DNA of 37,751 bases from Xanthomonas axonopodis (GTDB taxonomy: Bacteria > Pseudomonadota > Gammaproteobacteria > Xanthomonadales > Xanthomonadaceae), in contig NZ_JFAQ01000033.1 of NCBI RefSeq assembly GCF_001304695.1, positions 1 through 37,751 on the forward strand. The letters are read 5' to 3'. Position 1 is the first letter of the stretch; each line of letters starts with the position of its first letter. The notes beneath the pieces were generated by a model. That model ran no database searches, had not been told where the DNA came from, and saw only the letters and a list, made by a program, of their open reading frames with translations. The translations under genes were made by a program, and so were the position numbers. Below are positions 21,721-28,680 of the stretch, one piece after another.

Positions 21721-23010
21721 TCAAAGACTGCGCCCGCTGCCGCGCTGCGCGGCGTGCTGCTGCTGCGCCTGCAACGCCTGCTGCGCCGCTTGCCGTTCCT
21801 GCCGGTCCACCGTGGCGATGGCCTCGGCGCGCAGAGCGCGGCCAGGTTCCTGGTTGGCCAGTTCCTGGGTCATCTGCCGGAACAGGGCGCGCTCGCCATT
21901 GGCCGAGGCCTGCAGCATGCGGTCCAGGAACGCGCCGGGATCGTCCTGCAGCGAGGGCAGTGGCTGCGCCTGCGTGGCGCGGCCAGACGGTTGCAAGGGC
22001 GCATGCAAGTGCTGCGATTCCTGCGATGCGGATGTGTGCTCGCGCTGCGTGTTCAGCGCTTGCATCTGTTCCGACCACGTGGGCGCATGCATCGCGCGGC
22101 GACCGGCCCCTGGCGCTTCCGGCCCGCGCAGGGTATCGATGCCGTCCACCAGCAGCCCGCCCAAGCCACGGACCTCAAGCGTCACCCCACTACGCAAGGT
22201 TTGCACATCGTGGCGGTACTTGACGACCATCGGCGCGTACTGCTGCGCCAGCTGCCGCGCGGCGGGGTCTTCCAGCACCGAGCGGTCGGGTTTGCCGTGA
22301 CCGTCCACCGGCAGGAAGTTGTGCATGCGGTGCGACTCCACCAGGGGGCCGATGGCGCCGACGGGATTGCGCGCATCCCAGACGCTGGCATCGTTGGCGT
22401 AGCCGGCATGCTGCAGCGTGGCGATCTCCTCCGGCCTGGCATACACCCGCACCTGGCCGTAATGCTGGCTGGCGGCACTGACCGCATCGCCGGCCATCAC
22501 GTGATTGATGACGTCGTGGCCGCCTTCGGGAATGCGCCGGTCCAGGCTGACCGCACCATAGGCGTTGAAGGTCTCGCCCTGGAGGCCATAGTGGTGGGCG
22601 GTGACCTGGGCCAGATCGCCGCCGAGGGAGTGGCCGGTGACAGTGACGTGGGGAGCTGGTTGCCCGGTCTTGATATGCTGCTGCTCTGCGTAGTCGAGCG
22701 CGTGTTGCGTAAATGCGATTGCGTCCGCCACTTGCTCGTTATGACGGGTCACGACCATGCCGCCATCGGCGGCCAGGCCATCGCGCAGCTTCTGGCGGTC
22801 GAACTCGGTGCCACGGTGGGCAACGACGAGCTCGCCCGTGTCCATGCGCTTGTAGAGGATGCCTTGATAGCCGGATGGACGGTCTACGTAGGCGAGGCGT
22901 TGGTAAGAGGCGCCCCCGATGTCGACAGGCTTGCTGTTCGGGCCTACTTCCTTTGGTGCCGAATACACATCGTAGGCAAGTGCTGCATACTGCTGACTAG
23001 TTATGCTCAT
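21721..23010 (-). CDS. Lipase with Gln-rich C-terminal tail, candidate type IV secretion effector
   Basis: A 429-residue alpha/beta-hydrolase of the class 3 lipase type. The nucleophile elbow is GHSLGG with S128; D175 in AGDAVS and H230 in SHRMHNF are placed as the other triad members. No signal peptide is seen, although the likely target is lipid. Residues from about 300 are a low-complexity linker, then LQDDPGAFLDRMLQ, FRQMTQELANQEPGRALRAEA and a Gln/Ala-rich end. A Gln-rich C-terminal domain of about 120 residues (XVIPCD) is the known secretion signal of Xanthomonas antibacterial type IV effectors; I cannot confirm its full consensus here. The start overlaps the stop of a lipoprotein gene, and virB5/virB6-like genes lie upstream. 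Effector function is inference; hydrolase assignment is strong. Confidence 0.85.
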   Translation of the reverse strand: MSITSQQYAALAYDVYSAPKEVGPNSKPVDIGGASYQRLAYVDRPSGYQGILYKRMDTGELVVAHRGTEFDRQKLRDGLAADGGMVVTRHNEQVADAIAFTQHALDYAEQQHIKTGQPAPHVTVTGHSLGGDLAQVTAHHYGLQGETFNAYGAVSLDRRIPEGGHDVINHVMAGDAVSAASQHYGQVRVYARPEEIATLQHAGYANDASVWDARNPVGAIGPLVESHRMHNFLPVDGHGKPDRSVLEDPAARQLAQQYAPMVVKYRHDVQTLRSGVTLEVRGLGGLLVDGIDTLRGPEAPGAGRRAMHAPTWSEQMQALNTQREHTSASQESQHLHAPLQPSGRATQAQPLPSLQDDPGAFLDRMLQASANGERALFRQMTQELANQEPGRALRAEAIATVDRQERQAAQQALQAQQQHAAQRGSGRSL

Positions 23011-23642
23011 GGGGTCACCTTCTCGGTTTTTAGAATCACGCGAAATAGATTGCTTCGATTGGGTTCGGCATATTTATTTGCATCATCCTCGCCTGTGTCT
23101 GGATAATTTTCTACCTGGCTCCTTGGATAGCCACCCTTCCAAAAATAAACTGCAATAGGCTTGCCGCTCTCAATGTCGCGCCTGAATAACAAAGGCTGGA
23201 ACCGCGTCTCTTCGTGCCTTCCGGTTGCCTTCAGCGTAATGCCAACCCCACTCAGTTCAAACCGGCAGATGCCCATGCCGTAATAGTCCGCATCCACCAT
23301 ACCATCGGCATGGATCGTCGCCACGCAGGTGGAGGCATCTAGTTTTTGAAACACCATCGGGATGCCATCTTCCTTGGATTTGCTCCACACCCCTTCAATC
23401 GGCTCCATCGGCGTGCATTGCTCGTGATTGGTCATGTCGTAGAACGCCGTGCCCGATATATACCCAAACGGCCCCGGCGCATCCTCGATGGTCATGGTGA
23501 TGCGGTAGGCCTGGGTCGGGTGCGGGTTCTTGCGATAGAGCGGGTCGCCATCGGCGTCGGTTTGTCCGGGAACGGCATGCATCGGCTTGCATCCTGTGAG
23601 CAAAAGGGCTAACAAAAAAGCGATTTTCTGTGTGCTCTGCAT
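23007..23642 (-). CDS. Lipoprotein, candidate immunity protein to the adjacent lipase
   Basis: A 211-residue lipoprotein. The signal sequence ends in a clear lipobox, LLTGC with C18; Lys follows the cysteine, so outer-membrane sorting is expected and the protein would face the periplasm. The mature part has several cysteines (EQCTP, STCVAT, GICRFE) and no domain I know. Its stop overlaps the lipase ATG by four bases (ATGA), and its own ATG directly follows the stop of the membrane gene upstream. Periplasmic lipoproteins paired with lipase or lysozyme effectors are the usual immunity proteins of the Xanthomonas type IV system. The assignment rests on layout. GC content is visibly lower than in neighbouring housekeeping genes. 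Confidence 0.82.
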   Translation of the reverse strand: MQSTQKIAFLLALLLTGCKPMHAVPGQTDADGDPLYRKNPHPTQAYRITMTIEDAPGPFGYISGTAFYDMTNHEQCTPMEPIEGVWSKSKEDGIPMVFQKLDASTCVATIHADGMVDADYYGMGICRFELSGVGITLKATGRHEETRFQPLLFRRDIESGKPIAVYFWKGGYPRSQVENYPDTGEDDANKYAEPNRSNLFRVILKTEKVTP

Positions 23643-24170
23643 TCACGCCACCAAGGTGCGTTGTGCGGTCTGCTCGGCAGCGACGAGGGCATCGGCCAAG
23701 CGGCGGCAGATGTGGCGGATGGCAATGCGCTGCATCAACAAGACGCCGATCATCACGACGAGCAGCCGCCCCGCATCGGGGAACGTGACCATCAGCGGCA
23801 GCGATAATGGCAGCCCCAACGCACCGAGGGTCCACAGCCACACGACCAGTACCACCACGCCCGCATGCAGGATGGTGCTGCGCACCTGCAGCGCCTGCGC
23901 CGTGCGCTTACCGCCTGCCTGCACGCGCTTGCGCGCCGCAAACACCCACACCAGCAGCCTGGCCAGCCGCATCGACAGACACAGATGCAGCAGCACGCCC
24001 AGGGTGGCCGCGCTCTGGGCCAGCCACAGCGCAAGATGGCCCGGACTGCGATACGCCCAGGCGGCCATGCAGGCCGTGAGCAGCAGCGTCGCGATGGCGG
24101 TGGTCAGCAAGGTATCCACCTGGCGTACCGCCTGTTGCCAGGTGGTATGGGGCAATGAGGTGCTAGACAT
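23643..24170 (-). CDS. Four-helix membrane protein, unknown
   Basis: A 175-residue integral membrane protein with predicted helices at about 21-40, 46-66, 99-122 and 133-149. Basic segments at 68-92 (RLARLLVWVFAARKRVQAGGKRT) and 147-157 (QRIAIRHICRR) would be cytoplasmic. The last 20 residues are polar (ADALVAAEQTAQRTLVA). Its TGA directly abuts the lipoprotein ATG, so the three genes membrane protein-lipoprotein-lipase are almost certainly cotranslated. I recognise no family. It could protect the inner membrane or help localise the effector; neither is shown. Confidence 0.78.
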   Translation of the reverse strand: MSSTSLPHTTWQQAVRQVDTLLTTAIATLLLTACMAAWAYRSPGHLALWLAQSAATLGVLLHLCLSMRLARLLVWVFAARKRVQAGGKRTAQALQVRSTILHAGVVVLVVWLWTLGALGLPLSLPLMVTFPDAGRLLVVMIGVLLMQRIAIRHICRRLADALVAAEQTAQRTLVA

Positions 24171-24268
24171 CTCAACTCTCCTGTGCTGAGCGCGTAAGCG
24201 GATTCAAGCCGTGTGCGCTGGCGCTGGTGATGGCGCCAATGCGCGCGCCGTGAGTGGATGAACCGTGC

Positions 24269-24794
24269 TTAGAACCACTTGAAAATCTGCTCTGTGCAAT
24301 TGGTGTAGCCAAGTGTGCATTCGGTGCCTGGATTTTTTTCTTGCAATCGGTTAGCGCTCGATTGCTTGTTTCCTCCTGGGAAGGGCCGGACGCCGAAATG
24401 ACAACACCCTTTCCATGAGGCTCGGCAACTGCGACGCATTGATTTTTATAGGCGTAAATAACGCGACACTTTTTTCAATTCCTTTTTCACAGTTTTTCAC
24501 AGCTTCATTCTCGGCATCCGGTTTGCTCAACTTGCCTGTTGATACACCGAAATCAGAGCCATTATCATTTTCGGCAATCGCACCCCATGTCTTGAGCCAT
24601 TTACCCGCTGGGCGCCGCCGCTGGTCCGACTGCTGCTGAGAAGAACCTTGAGGAATTGGTGCACAGGTTGCCATATTGTGAGGATCGACCCCTCCAGGAA
24701 TCATGCCAGGCGGACAGCCTTGCTCTGCCCAGGCATTGGCGCAGAACAATATTGCAAGCATTAGCAAAAACCATCGTGCTCTACGTTTCATCAT
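24269..24794 (-). pseudogene. DUF4189 secreted protein broken by two A-homopolymer frameshifts
   Basis: An exported Cys-rich protein of the DUF4189 type: signal peptide (MKRRARWFLLMLAILFCANAWA), then EQGCPPGMIPGG, CAPIPQG, KTWGAIAENDNGSDFGVSTGKLSKPDAENEAV and NCEKGIEK. After that the frame is lost at a run of six bases (24470-24475). Adding one base restores KCRVIYAYKNQCVAVAEPHG, and one more at the seven-base run 24333-24339 restores NPGTECTLGYTNCTEQIF, ending in TAA at 24269-24271. The restored protein is about 175 residues with family-like cysteines. Both breaks are in homopolymers, so phase variation, decay or sequencing error are all open. GGAG 5-8 bases upstream supports a start at 24794 or 24791. 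It follows the virB6-like gene. Confidence 0.85.
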
Positions 24795-24860
24795 CACCAC
24801 TCCCATTTGCCTAAAATCTCATGTGAAATCCGAACATCGATCTGATCGAGGGTGACTCGA

Positions 24861-25991
24861 TCAAGCATCCATATCCCGAGATCGTCCTGCTTGTCCGCGT
24901 GAGCCGGCTGGCGTTGTTTGCGTTGTGGGTGCTGCGCCTGTGACTCTCGGTGTCAGTGCATGTGATTCTTTGGTCGAACCAAGATTTTCGTCTCTAGCAC
25001 CCCGCTCCGGCACATACGCCCCCGGCGGCTGCCCCTGCGGGCCGGGCGTGGACGCGGCACCCCCGCCGAAGGCCGAGTAGTACATGAAATTGCCCATCTG
25101 CCCCTGCCATATCGCCGCCGCTCCGGTCGGCACCGTGACCAGCACCAAGGTCATCAACACCCCGATCCCGCCCTGCTGCAAGGCATACGACGACAGCCCT
25201 TCCGCATTGCCCAGCGTGATCACCTGCGCCGCCCAGTACGCCGCCGCCACCTTGGCCGTGAACTTCAGCACCATCCCCGTGACCACCGACAGCATCGCCA
25301 TCGAAAACAGCGTGCCGATCACGTAGAACAGCCACCGCTTGAACAGGTCCTTGGTCTGGTCGAACGCCAGAAAGAAAATGAAGATCGGCCCGACCCCGAT
25401 CAGGAACGCCATGGTGAACTTGAACAGCAGCAGCATCGCCCGGCGGCCATCGGGCGGGCTGGCGGTGCCGAACCCGGCCAGCAAGATCGCACGGCCTTTC
25501 TTTTCCAGCGCCTCCGGGTCGTTGGGCATTACCCGCACCGCATCGAGCGCGCTCAGCGCCACCTGGCTGTAGGCCAGGTTCTTGTCGATCGCATCGGTGG
25601 AGCTGGTGCCCTGCTCGCCGGTGAAGAGCTGGTGGATTTCCTTGTCCAGGGTGTCGGTCGCCGTCTTGTGCAACGCGGCGCCGCCCACCCCCACCGTGGT
25701 CGCCAAGGCCACCACGAGCACGATCCGGAGTGCTTTGACGACCGTCGCCATCGCATGCTCGCGCGACTGCCCGGTGGCGATCCGGTACCCGGCCATCAGT
25801 ATCCATAACGTGGTCACCGTCAATGCGATCATGCGCACCCAGTGCATCGCGCGGGACGTCAACGCCAGGCCGAAGCTGGCGATCTCGTTGCTGAAATAGT
25901 CGCTGACCAGTTTGAAGAAAACGAAATCGCCGATGTTCGCATCCGCCATGGGCTGCAACCATTGCATCGTTCCGTGAAGCACTGCGTTCAT
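24861..25991 (-). CDS. VirB6/TrbL-like type IV secretion membrane protein
   Basis: A 376-residue inner-membrane protein of the VirB6 family, which forms part of the translocation channel of type IV secretion systems. Hydrophobic segments lie at about 51-71, 84-106, 187-210, 219-242 and 275-296. Between the second and third is a periplasmic loop of 80 residues (TDTLDKEIHQLFTGEQGTSS), and a motif typical of the family follows (LLLFKFTMAFLIGVGPIFIFFLAFD). The tail from 310 is Gly/Pro/Gln-rich and disordered. It is 48 bases downstream of the virB5-like gene. No other VirB or VirD4 gene lies in the window, so it is either an extra VirB6 for a system elsewhere or a relic of one. Confidence 0.9.
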   Translation of the reverse strand: MNAVLHGTMQWLQPMADANIGDFVFFKLVSDYFSNEIASFGLALTSRAMHWVRMIALTVTTLWILMAGYRIATGQSREHAMATVVKALRIVLVVALATTVGVGGAALHKTATDTLDKEIHQLFTGEQGTSSTDAIDKNLAYSQVALSALDAVRVMPNDPEALEKKGRAILLAGFGTASPPDGRRAMLLLFKFTMAFLIGVGPIFIFFLAFDQTKDLFKRWLFYVIGTLFSMAMLSVVTGMVLKFTAKVAAAYWAAQVITLGNAEGLSSYALQQGGIGVLMTLVLVTVPTGAAAIWQGQMGNFMYYSAFGGGAASTPGPQGQPPGAYVPERGARDENLGSTKESHALTPRVTGAAPTTQTTPAGSRGQAGRSRDMDA

Positions 25992-26039
25992 TGCTGTCTG
26001 CCTGTTTGTCGTGGTGAGGGCCGTGTGCCAGCGAGGCGA

Positions 26040-26810
26040 TCAATTGGACAACGCCGCCTTCAGGGTTGCCGCCTGCACGATCTGCCCCAGCGGCGCCAGC
26101 CACCCGTTGTTGCTCCCATCCAGAGCGGCCGTGGCCAGGCGCGACTGGTCGTCCTTGAGCGAAGCGATGTAGGTGTCGTAGGCCTTCATCTGCGCCTGCC
26201 AATAGTCCAGATCCATGGCGTTCTGCGCCACGAAGCGATGCACTTCGTTGTCATTGGCGGCCAGGGCGCCCTGGCTGGTCCCGCCCTTGTCGCGTTGCGC
26301 CTGGACTTGCTTGAATTGCTCGTTGCGTTGAATCAGGCGTTTGAGCATGTCCGCCGATGCGTTGTACTGGGCGTTTTTCGCCAGCACCATGCGCGCGCAG
26401 ACCTTCAACTGCTCCTCGCCCAACTTGCCCTGCATGTTGGGCGCGAGCGACTTGAACTGCTGGATCAGCCCGGCCAGGCCGCTGCCCCTGGCGCCGGGAC
26501 AGGTGTCTTCCAGGCCGTAGTCTGCCGGCCGCTCGGCGAAGGTATCGGGCATGGTGGATTGCGCGAAGTTCAACCGTTGCAGGCTGATCAACTGCTGCTT
26601 ATAGTGCTCCAGCTGCTGCTGGTACTGTTTCACCGTGTCTGTCCAGCGTTTGGCTTGCTCGGCGTATTCCTGGAGTGCGTTGGCGATTGACACCGGGTCG
26701 TTGACGACCATCTGGGCGTTCGCCTGTCCGGCGCTGAGCCCGAGCGCGAGCAGCAGGCCGGCGGCAAGGCGTGGAAGTGAGCGGCATGGATGGCGCGGGG
26801 GAACAGTCAT
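26040..26810 (-). CDS. VirB5-like type IV secretion pilus protein
   Basis: A 256-residue periplasmic protein of the VirB5 type, the minor pilin found at the pilus tip. The signal peptide runs to about residue 32 (LAAGLLLALGLSAGQANA), giving a mature N-terminus QMVVNDPVSIANALQEYAEQAKRW typical of the family, followed by a helical coil (QYQQQLEHYKQQLISLQRLN) and a long helical C-terminal half. Two cysteines (DTCPG, KVCARM) may pair. The start at 26810 leaves a normal signal peptide; a frame from 26858 adds 16 Pro/Cys-containing residues. It heads the minus-strand cassette down to the lipase. Confidence 0.88.
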   Translation of the reverse strand: MTVPPRHPCRSLPRLAAGLLLALGLSAGQANAQMVVNDPVSIANALQEYAEQAKRWTDTVKQYQQQLEHYKQQLISLQRLNFAQSTMPDTFAERPADYGLEDTCPGARGSGLAGLIQQFKSLAPNMQGKLGEEQLKVCARMVLAKNAQYNASADMLKRLIQRNEQFKQVQAQRDKGGTSQGALAANDNEVHRFVAQNAMDLDYWQAQMKAYDTYIASLKDDQSRLATAALDGSNNGWLAPLGQIVQAATLKAALSN

Positions 26811-27338
26811 GGGGCGGGCCTCGTCAGGCGGATGTGGGTAACATGGGCGGCAGAACACGCACGCGCTCTCCGGCAGACAAGCCGCCTGCCGGGCGTGAGA
26901 CAGGGGACGCAGGCAACATCGGCAGGCCAGTCAACGGCGCAAGGACTGGCAGGAGCGGGCAGGCAGGATCGGAAGACGAGACGATCGGACGCGGGGACAT
27001 GACATTCCTTGATCTTGACGCTGCCCGGGGGGCAGGCATTCCATTGATTACCGCCTGGGCAGGAGGTGGCCCCGCATGGGCACTTTCCGGAACCGAGTGG
27101 CGACGTTGTGACACTGCAAGCTACTTCACCCTTGCCGCCCGATCAAGTCAAGGCACGCGCCATGCCCGATTCGTCTGGCAAACGCCACGCCCACAACGCA
27201 ACGGTGCGCCGGCCAAGGCGCATGGCCAAGCCCCGGCGGTGCGCAGCGGGTTGCAGGCGTGCCGTGCATCATACGCAGGCGTGCCAGGCCCGACCAGGGA
27301 GGCTGCATGGGCACACCGGCTTCTGGAATACTGCACGC
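26811..27338. other. Long divergent intergenic region virB5-like / carbonic anhydrase
   Basis: These 528 bases lie between divergent genes. An inverted repeat CCGGCAG/CTGCCGG (26870-26876, 26886-26892) sits 60-80 bases upstream of the virB5-like start and could be an operator; that is weak. Open frames on both strands give Pro/Ala/Arg-rich translations without recognisable features. The region probably marks the edge of the accessory cassette. I see no IS end, direct repeat or tRNA in it. Confidence 0.5.
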
Positions 27339-28001
27339 ATGAGCGAACTTAACCATTTACTCGAAAACAACCGTGCATGGTCCGAGCGCATCCACCGCGA
27401 AGACCCCGAATTCTTTTCCAAACTCTCGACCCAGCAGACACCGGAATATCTGTGGATCGGCTGCTCCGATTCGCGCGTGCCGGCCAACCAGATCATCGAC
27501 ATGGCGCCGGGCGAAGTGTTCGTGCACCGGAATATCGCCAACGTGGTGGTGCATACCGATCTGAATTGCCTGTCGGTGATTCAGATCGCGGTGGATGTGC
27601 TCAAGGTCAAGCATGTGCTGGTGGTCGGCCATTACGGCTGTGGCGGCGTGTTCGCCAGCCTGAACCAGAAGCGCATGGGCCTGGTCGACAACTGGATCCG
27701 CCATGTCACCGACGTGGCCGACAAGCACGAGGCCTGCCTGCACAACGCCGGCGAGCTGTCGGTGCAGCACGCCCGCCTGTGCGAGCTCAACGTGCTCGAA
27801 CAAGTGGTAAACGTGTGCCGCACGACCATCTTGCACGATGCCTGGGAGCGCGGCCAGCAATTGAGCGTGCATGGCTGGGTCTACAGCCTGCGCGATGGCC
27901 GCGCGCACGACCTGGGCATGTCGATCGACCGCCCCGAGTTGCTGCAGGAACGCTACGACGCAGCGCTGGCGCAGATCCAGGCCGATCACACCGAGCGCTG
28001 A
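27339..28001 (+). CDS. can: Beta-class carbonic anhydrase
   Basis: Zinc enzyme interconverting CO2 and bicarbonate in the cytoplasm, supplying bicarbonate for carboxylations. The 220-residue product has the complete beta-class active site: C42, D44 and R46 in CSDSRVPAN, and H98 and C101 in GHYGCGG. The N-terminus SELNHLLENNRAWSERI matches the family and decides the start at 27339; the longer open frame upstream does not. It is the first gene of the plus-strand stretch, 85 bases ahead of the 3-hydroxyanthranilate dioxygenase gene. Confidence 0.97.
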   Translation: MSELNHLLENNRAWSERIHREDPEFFSKLSTQQTPEYLWIGCSDSRVPANQIIDMAPGEVFVHRNIANVVVHTDLNCLSVIQIAVDVLKVKHVLVVGHYGCGGVFASLNQKRMGLVDNWIRHVTDVADKHEACLHNAGELSVQHARLCELNVLEQVVNVCRTTILHDAWERGQQLSVHGWVYSLRDGRAHDLGMSIDRPELLQERYDAALAQIQADHTER

Positions 28002-28017
28002 GCCGCACGCACACGTG

Positions 28018-28053
28018 GCCGGCCGCAGCGTCCATCGGACATCGGCGGCCGGC
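28018..28053. terminator. GC-rich hairpin after can
   Basis: A 9-bp perfect inverted repeat (GCCGGCCGC at 28018-28026, complement at 28045-28053) with an 18-base spacer lies 17 bases past the can stop. No T tract follows, so it may be a weak or Rho-dependent pause or a messenger stabiliser rather than a classical terminator. Confidence 0.35.
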
Positions 28054-28086
28054 TGAACCGGGTACTTTCTTTGCTGAGGAACGTCG

Positions 28087-28617
28087 ATGCTGATCCCGCC
28101 TATCAACCTGCACGCCTGGATCGAGGAACACCGCCACCTGCTCAAGCCCCCGGTGGGCAACAAGTGCATCCAGCAGGATGGCTTCATCATCATGGTGGTC
28201 GGCGGACCGAACGCGCGCACCGACTATCACTACGACGAAGGCCCGGAGTGGTTCTTCCAGCTCGAAGGCGACATGGTGCTCAAGGTGCAGGACGAGGGCG
28301 TGGCGCGCGACATCCCGATCCGTGCCGGCGACGTCTTCCTGCTGCCGCCCAAGGTGCCGCATTCGCCGCAACGTGCTGCCGGTTCGATCGGCCTGGTGAT
28401 CGAACGCGAGCGCCTGCCCAACGAGCGGGACGGCCTGCAATGGTATTGCCCGCAGTGCAATCACAAATTGTATGAAGCGATGTTTCTGTTGAAGAACATC
28501 GAAACCGACTTCCCGCCGGTGTTCGATCACTTCTACCGTTCGCTCGCGCTGCGCACCTGTTCGCAGTGCGGGCATCTGCATCCTGCGCCTGAGCGCTATG
28601 CCACGGTCGAGGACTGA
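28087..28617 (+). CDS. nbaC: 3-hydroxyanthranilate 3,4-dioxygenase
   Basis: Opens the ring of 3-hydroxyanthranilate to a semialdehyde that cyclises to quinolinate. The 176-residue cupin has the Fe(II) ligands H48, E54 and H92 ([26 protein letters not shown]) and the second, rubredoxin-like metal site of the bacterial form, C121-x2-C124 and C158-x2-C161. A GAGGAA is well placed before the ATG. The gene begins the kynurenine block; the FUSC gene starts within 65 bases. With kynU and kmo downstream, the product most likely feeds NAD synthesis through NadC. Confidence 0.95.
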   Translation: MLIPPINLHAWIEEHRHLLKPPVGNKCIQQDGFIIMVVGGPNARTDYHYDEGPEWFFQLEGDMVLKVQDEGVARDIPIRAGDVFLLPPKVPHSPQRAAGSIGLVIERERLPNERDGLQWYCPQCNHKLYEAMFLLKNIETDFPPVFDHFYRSLALRTCSQCGHLHPAPERYATVED

Positions 28618-28680
28618 CAGCGCGATGGCATGCGATCACGCGCAGCAGGTTTGCCGCTTGCATACGCCGAAACCGGCACC

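Noticed and set aside
26824-27114. 96-codon minus frame in the virB5-can gap
   Set aside because: Pro/Ala/Ser/Arg-rich with no signal peptide or start support; could be real only if conserved in other strains.
27066-27338. N-terminal extension of carbonic anhydrase
   Set aside because: The added 91 residues are Arg/His-rich and unlike any beta-carbonic anhydrase; ATG at 27339 gives the family N-terminus.
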